From Marinoscillum sp. (GTDB lineage: Bacteria; Bacteroidota; Bacteroidia; Cytophagales; Cyclobacteriaceae): a stretch of 44,291 nt of DNA. Under the pieces are notes generated by a model that worked only from the letters and a program-made list of their open reading frames with translations, was not told where the DNA came from and searched no databases. The DNA lies in NCBI GenBank assembly GCA_024305105.1, contig JAMWZA010000032.1:1-44291 (forward strand), given 5' to 3'. How positions within the stretch are numbered: position 1 is the first letter of the stretch; every line of letters begins with the position of its first letter. A program made the translations under genes and the position numbers. This document shows, piece after piece, positions 25,805 through 33,269 of the stretch.

Positions 25805-28528
25805 ATGCTAAATCGAATATTATTTATTGGTCTTTTGTTTTCCACTCCATACTTAGTAAGTGCTCAATTCCAGCGCACACAAGGAGATCGGATAGTAGAT
25901 ACTGACGGAAATGAAGTGCTATGGAGAGGAATGGGGCTTGGCGGCTGGATGCTGCAGGAAGGCTACATGTTGGGCACTTCTGGCGCACAGTATGAGTTAG
26001 AAAACAGAATTGATGAGTTGGTAGGCCGTGAAAAAAGGGATGAGTTTTATGAAGCATGGTGGGCCAATCACATGAGAAAAATCGATGTAGACTCACTTGC
26101 TGCCTGGGGGTTCAACATGGTCAGGTTACCGATGCATTACAAGCTGTATACTCCTCCTATAGAAGATGAACCTGTTCAGGGGGAGAATACGTGGTTAGAA
26201 AGAGGGTTTGTGATGACGGACAGCTTGGTGTCATGGTGCAAACAAAATGACCTTTACCTCATTCTTGATCTGCATGCTGCACCTGGAGGACAAGGTGAAA
26301 ATGCCGATATAAGCGATTATGATCCCAGCAAACCGTCTTTATGGGAAAGCGACCTTAACAAAGAAAAAACAGTGGCTCTATGGCGTAAGTTGGCTGAGCG
26401 TTACGCCGATGAGCCTACCATTGTAGCTTATGATTTGATCAATGAACCCAATTGGGGATTTCAGGATCATGCCAATGATCCAAACGGTTGTTCAGAATCA
26501 CAAAACACCCCACTTTGGGACCTGCAAAAGGATATTACCAGCGCCATTAGAGAAGTAGATACAAATCATATTGTAGTAATTGAAGGCAATTGCTGGGGTG
26601 GTAACTATTCAGGACTTCCAGAGCTTTGGGATGATAACCTGGTGATCAGCTATCACAAATATTGGAATGATGAAAATGATGTGTCCGCAGCAGTAAATAT
26701 GCGGGAATCAAGAGGTGTACCTGTATGGCTGGGTGAAACCGGGGAAAACTCCAATACCTGGTTTACCAACACCGTACGCGCCCTGGAGGCCAACAACATC
26801 GGATGGGCCTGGTGGCCATTGAAGAAGCTGGGACTTAACAATGCGTTAGAAATTCCTCGTAATGACAATTATCAAAAAATACTCGATTATTGGAATGACC
26901 CTGCAAATAATGCCAAACCCGGTGCTCAGGAGGCATATGAAGGCTTGATGACCCTCGCAGAATCTACAAAACTAGAAAATGCCATTTACCATAAGGACGT
27001 GCCGGATGCATTGATCAGACAGCCACACACTACTGAAACATTGCCTTTTGTCAATAGAAGGTTGGTGGATGAGGAATTGGTGATTCATGCATCAGATTTT
27101 GATTTAGGTAGAAATAATTATGCTTACTGGGATACAGATACAGCCAATTATCATGTAACCACAGGAAACTACACAGCTTGGAATGTAGGGTGGTCTTACC
27201 GCAATGATGGTGTAGATATAGAACCCTCAGGAGACGAGGATGATAAAAACAACGGATTCAATGTCGGGTGGACAAACCCAGGGGAATGGCTGCAATACAC
27301 GTTAAATGTCGGTGCTACGGATAATTATGAGATGAAAATCAGGTATGCCAGTGATGGAACAGGTCAGGTAAGACTTTCAGTAGATGGGTCAATAGCAACT
27401 GAGTCCATAAGTCTACCATCGACAGGAGGTTGGCAAGATTGGGAAACTGCTACACTAAGCAATTTGGTTTTGGAAAGTGGTTCCCATAAAATTCAAGTAC
27501 ACATCGAAAATGGTTTTAACATTGGATACTACACTCTCAACCGTATTGGAGGACTTGAGGACGCAGCTTTTGAAGGATTGGGCGCCCGGACTGGTGCTTC
27601 TGGTTTTGATGTTGAGCTGGATCTCAATCAGCCCGTTAGGACTTCATCTATTGAGGGTGCTGAGGGGTTCTCTTTAGCTGTAGATGATCAGGTTGTTTCT
27701 GCCACTCCGTCTTTAATCGATTCCCGAAAAATCAAACTTACCGTGACTCAGCACCTTTACGATGACAATGATATTAAGGTGCTCTACTCAGGAAGCACGC
27801 TGTTATCAGAACTATCAGGAGTGCCTCTCGATGAGATTGAGAGCCTGCCTGTAACTAACACCCTTCCAGTTCATTATAACGTAGAGGGGACTATACAGGC
27901 GGAGGACTTTTTTGTCAATGAGGGGCTGGCACTAGAAGAGACAAGCGATACGGGTGGCGGATTTAATGTTGGCTATACCAATGTAGGGGATTACCTGGAG
28001 TACAGAATCAATGTTAAGGATAGTGGGTTATATCAAATCACCTCTCGGGTGGCTTGCCAAAGCAATGCCGGTAAATTTAGCCTTCAGCAAATTTCAGATG
28101 ATGAAACCGTAATTAATGAGGCCGTCTCCAGTGTCCCAGTAACGGGAGGATGGCAGGAGTGGGAAACCATTTCGGATGGTGAAATTAATCTACATAAGGG
28201 TCGTTGGGTGCTAAGACTCACCATTACTGATCCTGAGTTTAACCTAAACTGGATTCGATTAACAAAAAAAAAGATCGTTACGGCGATAAATGATAAAAGT
28301 GAATTGGTCCTTTACCCAAATCCTACACAGAGGTTTATAAATGTATCCAGTGCAACTCATGACCAATTCACGGTCCTGACAATGAATGGGTCAAAGGTTT
28401 TGTCAGGGCAAGTTACTGATGAAAGAAGCATAGACCTGAAAGCATTGAAATCAGGAACTTATGTGTTGATTTTAGTGGATACAAAGCAGGGAGAATACAG
28501 TTACCACAGGATTTTAAAGAGGAAATAA
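25805..28528 (+). CDS. GH5 enzyme with two CBM6-like domains and a T9SS sorting domain
   Basis: This 907-residue exported enzyme has a signal peptide ending LVSAQ, then a GH5 TIM barrel (about 25-395) opening with WRGMGLGGWMLQEGY. The acid/base E214 is in YDLINEPNWG and the nucleophile E311 in VWLGETGEN. Two CBM6-like modules follow (about 432-580 and 697-825), both with FNVG(W/Y)TN and WLQY or YLEY motifs. A segment between them (about 590-690) is an Ig-like linker. The C-terminus (about 835-907) starts LVLYPNPTQ and ends YHRILKRK, a type A T9SS signal, so the enzyme is exported to the cell surface or medium. CBM6 often binds beta-1,3-glucan or xylan. Confidence 0.93.
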   Translation: MLNRILFIGLLFSTPYLVSAQFQRTQGDRIVDTDGNEVLWRGMGLGGWMLQEGYMLGTSGAQYELENRIDELVGREKRDEFYEAWWANHMRKIDVDSLAAWGFNMVRLPMHYKLYTPPIEDEPVQGENTWLERGFVMTDSLVSWCKQNDLYLILDLHAAPGGQGENADISDYDPSKPSLWESDLNKEKTVALWRKLAERYADEPTIVAYDLINEPNWGFQDHANDPNGCSESQNTPLWDLQKDITSAIREVDTNHIVVIEGNCWGGNYSGLPELWDDNLVISYHKYWNDENDVSAAVNMRESRGVPVWLGETGENSNTWFTNTVRALEANNIGWAWWPLKKLGLNNALEIPRNDNYQKILDYWNDPANNAKPGAQEAYEGLMTLAESTKLENAIYHKDVPDALIRQPHTTETLPFVNRRLVDEELVIHASDFDLGRNNYAYWDTDTANYHVTTGNYTAWNVGWSYRNDGVDIEPSGDEDDKNNGFNVGWTNPGEWLQYTLNVGATDNYEMKIRYASDGTGQVRLSVDGSIATESISLPSTGGWQDWETATLSNLVLESGSHKIQVHIENGFNIGYYTLNRIGGLEDAAFEGLGARTGASGFDVELDLNQPVRTSSIEGAEGFSLAVDDQVVSATPSLIDSRKIKLTVTQHLYDDNDIKVLYSGSTLLSELSGVPLDEIESLPVTNTLPVHYNVEGTIQAEDFFVNEGLALEETSDTGGGFNVGYTNVGDYLEYRINVKDSGLYQITSRVACQSNAGKFSLQQISDDETVINEAVSSVPVTGGWQEWETISDGEINLHKGRWVLRLTITDPEFNLNWIRLTKKKIVTAINDKSELVLYPNPTQRFINVSSATHDQFTVLTMNGSKVLSGQVTDERSIDLKALKSGTYVLILVDTKQGEYSYHRILKRK

Positions 28529-28560
28529 TTGGCCTATTCGTAAAAATTAATTTACACAAA

Positions 28561-28653
28561 GTGATGAGGATAGAGACTGCCAAGCTTTACGCTAAGGATC
28601 GAGCGGTCCGGTTAACAATTCCGGCACACGGAATTCAAACAATTGTGTTTTAA
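28561..28653 (+). pseudogene. Possible remnant of a glycoside hydrolase C-terminus
   Basis: Between the two GH5 genes (310 bp without a gene) an open stretch ends in VRLTIPAHGIQTIVF and a TAA at 28651. This closely resembles the last strands of GH30 proteins (the complete second GH30 ends with KINARSIQTIVTR). There is no upstream catalytic domain and the frame is blocked further upstream. I read it as the tail of a deleted third hydrolase. It could also be chance similarity over about 15 residues. Confidence 0.45.
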
Positions 28654-28838
28654 TGTGAAAGGCCAGGAGTCTTGAGCAGTTGGTTTGTGAGTTGGAAAAG
28701 GGTGCTTCTATTCCTAAGAGAGGCTCTTGCAATGCCAAAGAAATACTTCTTCATACTATGGGCCAGAGTGGCGGTTGCTTCTTTGGTCCCATATTCACTC
28801 CGTCATGATGAAGATGTTTTGAACCAAAACCAACAAAA

Positions 28839-30830
28839 ATGATGAAAACAATTACACCTTTAAATTCACGTGGTAACTCCCCGGTTGCCACAGAAAATCG
28901 CAAACGAATGCAGTTGTTTGATTGGCGCATTCTGACAATCTTGTTCCTGCTATGGGCAGCAACTCCGTCAATTGGGCAATATGTCCACACTGATGGAACA
29001 CAAATCAGGGATGAAAATAACAATCCCATCTACATGCGAGGAATGAATCTGGGGAACTGGCTACTGTGGGAAGGTTATTTGATGATGGGAGATTTTGACT
29101 ATCGCACCCACACACAGTTTTTCAATGAAGTGAAAGATGCGTTTGGTGGTAATTTGGGACAGGCCATAGAATTTGAGCATCAGTGGCGGCTCAATTATGT
29201 AAATGAACAGTCCATCATTGATCTGAAGAATCTGGGTTTCAATTCGGTACGAGTACCTTTCCATTTTAATCTTTTTTGGGATTACGGTTCATACAGTGTG
29301 AACAATAGAGGCTTTCAGTACCTGGATCGTGTGATTAACTGGTGTCGCGCTAATGATATGTATGTACTGCTCGATATGCATGCTGCGCCAGGTTATCAAA
29401 ACCCTGGAGATCACAGTGATAATGTCAATTCCAATGCCAGCCAACCACGAAGCAGTGTGGGTTTTTGGGATGGTGATAACATCAATATCGCCTCACAGGT
29501 GTGGCAGCATATCGCCAACTATTACAAAAACGAGCCAGTGGTTTGGGGTTACGACCTGATTAATGAGCCTGTACCACAACCAGGTAGAGAATACGAATTG
29601 CTTCCTTCTCTCATTGCTATGAGAAATGCCATTCGTTCTGTAGACAACAATCACATTATCGTGGCAGAAGGTAGCTGGTGGGGATCAGACATGCAGAAGC
29701 TAGACTGGCAAGATCCATCTGTTCAGTCCAATTCGGGTGTCAACTACCGATGGGATAATAATCTGGTCTATCAGACGCATCACTACTCCAATGACGTGTC
29801 TTTACTTAACGGGCGAAAAGCGTTAACGGATCGCTTGAACATCCCTTTGATGCTTGGCGAGTACGGAGAAAATACCGATCAGCTTCTTAGAGACATGACT
29901 GACTGGTGTATCAATAATGATGTAGCCTATTTTCCCTGGTCTTTCAAAAAGATGTACCATGATCGGTGTATCTGGACCATCCACCCGAATGGTGCTTACA
30001 ATGCTGTTCGTGATTTTATAAAGAATGGTGGATCACCACCAGTCAATGCTTACAATAATATGATCAGCTTTTGTCAAAACAATATTGGCAATGGAGTGCC
30101 TGGTTTCTCGTTTCATCAGGGATTTTATGATGCGGTAAAGTATACAGGAAGCACTACCACATCTGGAGCACCTGTAGGTCAGACTATCTGGTTAAAGGCA
30201 AATAATGGGCAATATGTGAGTTCAGAAAATGGTCAGTCACCTATGAATGCTAATCGAGGATCTGTAGGAGGATGGGAACAGTTTACCGTTGAAGCTGTCG
30301 GGTCCGATCAGGTGGCTTTCAAGGGAAGCAATGGCATGTATGTCAATTCTCAAAATGGTCAATCAGGAATGACTTGTAACAGCTCAGCAGTGGCTGGATG
30401 GGAAGCCTTTTACTGGGAGGATTTAGGTAACAATACTGTGGCTTTAAGAGGTTTTGGAGATCAGTATATCTCATCTGAGAATGGGCAGTCTGCCATGATG
30501 TGTAACAGGTCCTCTATAGGCGGTTGGGAAATGTTTACGTGGGGAACTGGCACGGGCTCCAGAATTGCCAATATGATATCTGATATTGAACAAAAGGGCG
30601 TTTTGATCTATCCAAACCCAATAAATGACACGTTTAGAGTCAATCTCAGAGATTTCGGCATGGAAGAAGCAACACTGACTTTATCAAACTTATCAGGGCA
30701 GAAGATTTACACCATGTTAATCAATGGTAGTACTTCCATAAGCAGGTCAGAAAGCATCAAAGGAGGAGTCTACCTGATCAGCATAACTGAAGGAGATATT
30801 AGTATGACGAGGAAAGTAATTTTTGAATAG
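28839..30830 (+). CDS. GH5 enzyme with fascin-like beta-trefoil and T9SS sorting domain
   Basis: This 663-residue exported GH5 enzyme has a second in-frame ATG at 28908 that would place the signal peptide (ILTILFLLWAATPSIGQ) at the very N-terminus; both starts are possible. The barrel opens with MRGMNLGNWLLWEGY. The acid/base E243 is in YDLINEPVPQ and the nucleophile E341 in LMLGEYGENT. From about 449 to 575 come three similar repeats, each with YVSSENGQS- or YVNSQNGQS-like and GGWE-F motifs, which form a fascin-like beta-trefoil likely to bind glycan. The C-terminal part starts VLIYPNPIN and ends RKVIFE, a type A T9SS signal. It is the last gene of the PUL, followed by a bidirectional terminator. 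Confidence 0.92.
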   Translation: MMKTITPLNSRGNSPVATENRKRMQLFDWRILTILFLLWAATPSIGQYVHTDGTQIRDENNNPIYMRGMNLGNWLLWEGYLMMGDFDYRTHTQFFNEVKDAFGGNLGQAIEFEHQWRLNYVNEQSIIDLKNLGFNSVRVPFHFNLFWDYGSYSVNNRGFQYLDRVINWCRANDMYVLLDMHAAPGYQNPGDHSDNVNSNASQPRSSVGFWDGDNINIASQVWQHIANYYKNEPVVWGYDLINEPVPQPGREYELLPSLIAMRNAIRSVDNNHIIVAEGSWWGSDMQKLDWQDPSVQSNSGVNYRWDNNLVYQTHHYSNDVSLLNGRKALTDRLNIPLMLGEYGENTDQLLRDMTDWCINNDVAYFPWSFKKMYHDRCIWTIHPNGAYNAVRDFIKNGGSPPVNAYNNMISFCQNNIGNGVPGFSFHQGFYDAVKYTGSTTTSGAPVGQTIWLKANNGQYVSSENGQSPMNANRGSVGGWEQFTVEAVGSDQVAFKGSNGMYVNSQNGQSGMTCNSSAVAGWEAFYWEDLGNNTVALRGFGDQYISSENGQSAMMCNRSSIGGWEMFTWGTGTGSRIANMISDIEQKGVLIYPNPINDTFRVNLRDFGMEEATLTLSNLSGQKIYTMLINGSTSISRSESIKGGVYLISITEGDISMTRKVIFE

Positions 30831-30837
30831 AACAAAA

Positions 30838-30861
30838 AAAAGGTGTCTTAAGACACCTTTT
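30838..30861. terminator. Bidirectional terminator overlapping a stop codon
   Basis: The 24-base perfect palindrome AAAAGGTGTCTTAAGACACC followed by TTTT, with A/T tracts on both sides, serves the last PUL gene on the plus strand and the convergent gene on the minus strand. The stop codon and last codons of the latter form one arm. Confidence 0.9.
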
Positions 30862-31219
30862 CTAATTCGTTCACCATGGCTAATGCTTCATCCATGCTTT
30901 TGGCTTCTTCTGCAATGTAGCCAGCTGTTTTAGCTGTTCGGTTGAGTTGCATTTTGGATATTGGATCGTTAGTCACCCTTATGATTCTACTAACACCTTT
31001 CTGCACTACATACATCTGTGCTTTTTTGATGTGTTCGGTACCTTTCTGGCTCGCTGGCTTCATGTTGGCAATGTCATTTATGACCATAAACCCATCTCGA
31101 AGCTTGTCTACTTCGCTCATCAGTTTCTCAGCTCCTTTTCCCAATTCGTCATCAGACATAAAACCTTCAAGGTGTAGTATGACAAGGTTTTTCTCTACGT
31201 CAGCTTCAATTTTATACAT
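30848..31219 (-). CDS. Small conserved cytoplasmic protein, STAS/SpoIIAA-like
   Basis: The core reads MYKIEADVEKNLVILHLEG and continues as a regular alpha/beta pattern: helix DDELGKGAEKLMSEVDKL, strand GFMVINDIANM, helix, strand VSRIIRVTND and a long C-terminal helix. This is the layout of a STAS or SpoIIAA-like domain (123 residues). The frame stays open upstream to 31336, adding 39 poorly conserved-looking residues, but ATG 31219 fits the fold better. The gene ends inside the bidirectional terminator. The partner and function are unknown, and the fold call is by pattern only. Confidence 0.6.
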   Translation of the reverse strand: MYKIEADVEKNLVILHLEGFMSDDELGKGAEKLMSEVDKLRDGFMVINDIANMKPASQKGTEHIKKAQMYVVQKGVSRIIRVTNDPISKMQLNRTAKTAGYIAEEAKSMDEALAMVNELEKVS

Positions 31220-31379
31220 GTCTTTTAGGTAGTTTTTGTAGGATTCAAAATTAGGTTGGGTAGGTGATGTAACCACATGAATCTGTATGGACACGGTGAT
31301 TTTTAACATCAACCAGAATAATTCGTCTCTTTTCATTTATATCTTCACAGAATAATCGTCATAACTATAAAAAATCCGC

Positions 31380-32423
31380 ATGAATCCAATCAAAACAGCG
31401 CTCTTGTCCTACGGTATGTCAGGCAAAGTATTTCACGCACCTTTTATCGACTTACATGAAGGATTCAAACTTATGGGAAGTTGGGAGCGGAGCAAGCAGC
31501 TCATCCAGCAAGACTATCCTGATGTGGCGTCCTATCCTTCTATGGAAGCTGTTCTGGATGACGATTCCGTAGAGCTCGTGATTGTCAATACGCCCACTTA
31601 TACCCACTATGAGTACTGTAAGAAAGTGCTGGAAGCTGGTAAACATGCCGTGGTGGAGAAGGCATTTGTGGGTACAACGGAAGAAGCGGTAGAGTTGCAC
31701 GAGTTGGCAAAGTCTAAAGGATTGAAGCTGGCCGTGTTCCAGAACAGACGGTGGGATAGCGACTTTAAGACGGTGGAGAGCATTTTAGACTCAGGAGAAC
31801 TTGGAGACATCATCGAAGCAAGAATTGCATTTGATCGCTGGAAACCAGAGCTAAGCCCCAAAACACACAAGGAAAAACCGAGTCCCGGAGCTGGAATTAT
31901 CAAGGATTTGGGTGCGCATGTTATCGATCAGGCAATTACATTGTTTGGTATGCCCAATGCTGTTTTAGCTGATGTCGGCATCACGCGTGAGGGTTCTGAA
32001 GTGGATGATTACTTTGATATTCTTTTGAAATACGATCACACCAGAGTCCACGTTCATGGAGGCTATTTTTTCAAAGAAGAGCTGCCCGGGTTTGTGTTTA
32101 ACGGGACAAAAGGAACCTTTCATAAGTCCAGGGCTGATGTGCAGGAAGATCAGTTAAAAGCAGGCATGAAGCCCAATGATCCAATTTATGGATTTGAGAA
32201 TGACGGTGAGCAGGGGCTTTTGCATGTAGAGAAGAATGGCGAAGATATACGCGTGAAAGTCGCCACAGAGCGTGGAGATTACATGGGTTATTATGAGGGT
32301 GTATTTCAGTCAATTAGAAATGGAGAGGAAGAGCCGGTAACTTCAGAGGAAGGAGTGAATGTGATGCGAGTGATCGATGCAGCATTTGAAAGTGCAGAGA
32401 AGGGATGTTTGATTAAGCTCTAG
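31380..32423 (+). CDS. Gfo/Idh/MocA-family oxidoreductase
   Basis: This 347-residue NAD(P)-dependent oxidoreductase has an N-terminal Rossmann fold (LLSYGMSGKVFHAPF as nucleotide loop) and the family's VELVIVNTPTYTHYEYCKKVLEAGKHAVVEKAF. The E-K of the last segment corresponds to the catalytic E-K-P region. The C-terminal alpha/beta domain includes ELSPKTHKEKPSPGAGIIKDLGAHVIDQA, with the conserved G-x-x-x-D-x-G-x-H. Members act on sugars, inositols or dihydrodiols; this one resembles the YdgJ/YvaA group by its opening motif. It is a single gene behind the PUL terminator on the plus strand, so a role in that pathway is not implied. Confidence 0.92.
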   Translation: MNPIKTALLSYGMSGKVFHAPFIDLHEGFKLMGSWERSKQLIQQDYPDVASYPSMEAVLDDDSVELVIVNTPTYTHYEYCKKVLEAGKHAVVEKAFVGTTEEAVELHELAKSKGLKLAVFQNRRWDSDFKTVESILDSGELGDIIEARIAFDRWKPELSPKTHKEKPSPGAGIIKDLGAHVIDQAITLFGMPNAVLADVGITREGSEVDDYFDILLKYDHTRVHVHGGYFFKEELPGFVFNGTKGTFHKSRADVQEDQLKAGMKPNDPIYGFENDGEQGLLHVEKNGEDIRVKVATERGDYMGYYEGVFQSIRNGEEEPVTSEEGVNVMRVIDAAFESAEKGCLIKL

Positions 32424-32625
32424 TTTGTGCTTGATCATCGGGAAGTATAACACCATCAGGCAATTCCAGGCTTGGCCCTTTTTCTTCTTTTTTGTGTGGA
32501 TCTGAGAACGTTCGAATTCGGCGTTTGGATTTGCTTGACTTGAGATAGTAAAGGACAACAAAAATCAATACCGAACCGAAGAGATTTGTAAGTATCAAAA
32601 TGACCCATGTAGCTTCCGTAGACAT
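32413..32625 (-). CDS. Small single-pass membrane protein
   Basis: This 70-residue protein begins MSTEATWVILILTNLFGSVL with one membrane helix (about residues 7-27). A basic segment KSSKSKRRIRTF follows, then a hydrophilic C-terminus. Positive charges just after the helix place the C-terminus in the cytoplasm. The last 11 bases overlap the end of the convergent oxidoreductase gene. No family is recognised. The well-formed anchor and charge distribution support a real gene. Confidence 0.65.
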   Translation of the reverse strand: MSTEATWVILILTNLFGSVLIFVVLYYLKSSKSKRRIRTFSDPHKKEEKGPSLELPDGVILPDDQAQTRA

Positions 32626-32790
32626 ATCACTTTCTATAACGTGAGAATTGAAAAACAGTGTGTTCTATTAAATGTTCTGACTTTATAAAGATATTCGATA
32701 AAAATCTCGCATTAAGATTTGGTGGATTCAATTGATCCGCTATTTTTGCGATCCAATTTGGTACAAACGACCGTGAATTGGAATGTCGAT

Positions 32791-32870
32791 GCACCTAAAT
32801 AGAGTGTCAGACCATATGAAACACAGAGGAGCCCCGATAACTATCGGGGGAGTGTCGAATGCTTCGACCA
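32791..32870 (+). repeat. Degenerate duplicate of the tRNA-Ser leader and 5' half
   Basis: This stretch parallels 32896-32955. GCACCTAAATAG, ACACAGAGGAG and GTCGAATGC match the region before and inside the tRNA-Ser gene. After the acceptor-like AGAGGAG (32825-32831) an 18-base hairpin replaces the D-arm start, and the copy ends before the anticodon arm. It looks like a partial tandem duplication that has decayed. Confidence 0.6.
32832..32849. repeat. Short palindromic hairpin inside the tRNA remnant
   Basis: CCCCGATA-AC-TATCGGGG is a perfect 8-bp stem with a 2-base loop. Its GC-rich ends and placement inside a broken tRNA copy suggest a dispersed REP-like palindrome. Whether it recurs elsewhere in the genome cannot be seen here. 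Confidence 0.5.
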
Positions 32871-32928
32871 CCTCAAGAGAATAAGAAGAAACGCAGCATC
32901 TAAATAGGATGTGAGACTACAAATACAC

Positions 32929-33013
32929 AGAGGAGTGGCAGAGTGGTCGAATGCGGCGGTCTTGAAAACCGTTGTACCGCGAGGTACCGGGGGTTCGAAT
33001 CCCTCCTCCTCTG
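32929..33013 (+). tRNA. tRNA-Ser(UGA)
   Basis: An 85-base cloverleaf. The acceptor stem AGAGGAG (32929-32935) pairs with CTCCTCT (33006-33012), with discriminator G at 33013. The anticodon TGA is at 32963-32965 in loop CTTGAAA. A long variable arm (GTACCGCGAGGTACC region) is typical of class II serine tRNA. The T-arm GGGGGTTCGAATCCCTC includes one G-U pair. CCA is not encoded. It is the likely integration site of the island that starts with the integrase behind it. Confidence 0.97.
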
Positions 33014-33036
33014 CTTTTAAGGAATCAAATCCGAGC

Positions 33037-33071
33037 AAAACCCTTCATATTTAACGTATGAAGGGTTTTTT
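33037..33071 (+). terminator. Rho-independent terminator behind tRNA-Ser
   Basis: AAAACCCTTCATA (33037-33049) pairs perfectly with TATGAAGGGTTTT (33057-33069) across a 7-base loop. More T residues follow. It lies 24 bases after the tRNA end. Confidence 0.9.
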
Positions 33072-33114
33072 CTTTTGTATCCTACCCATGTTATTCATCC
33101 TTTTTCATATTATT

Positions 33115-33150
33115 GGTTAACAATTCGGTTAACAAGGAAAGTGCTAACCG
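33115..33150. repeat. GGTTAACA repeats upstream of the integrase
   Basis: GGTTAACA occurs twice, 12 bases apart (33115-33122 and 33127-33134), and a partly inverted copy GCTAACCG follows at 33143-33150. Spaced direct repeats between a tRNA and an integrase gene could be integrase arm-type binding sites, but the function is a guess. Confidence 0.4.
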
Positions 33151-33207
33151 AAAGTACTTTGTTTAGCTTTATTTAAGGTTTTTTGATCGTTTTTGAGTAT
33201 ATTTAAT

Positions 33208-33222
33208 AGGGATTCGAACCCT
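33208..33222. repeat. Inverted copy of the tRNA T-arm sequence
   Basis: AGGGATTCGAACCCT matches in reverse complement 14 exact bases of the tRNA-Ser T-arm (GGGTTCGAATCCCT at 32991-33004). It cannot form a tRNA by itself. It may be part of the attachment region or a remnant of another tRNA-targeting insertion. Confidence 0.5.
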
Positions 33223-33269
33223 CGATCCCTCCGAAAAACATCAAAATAACCGTTTAAAAACCAATAACT

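Noticed and set aside
32841-33038. 65-codon ORF on the minus strand across tRNA-Ser
   Set aside because: It is the antisense of a clear tRNA gene and its duplicate.
33208-33222. A second tRNA on the minus strand
   Set aside because: Only a T-arm-like match exists; no acceptor, D or anticodon arm can be folded around it.
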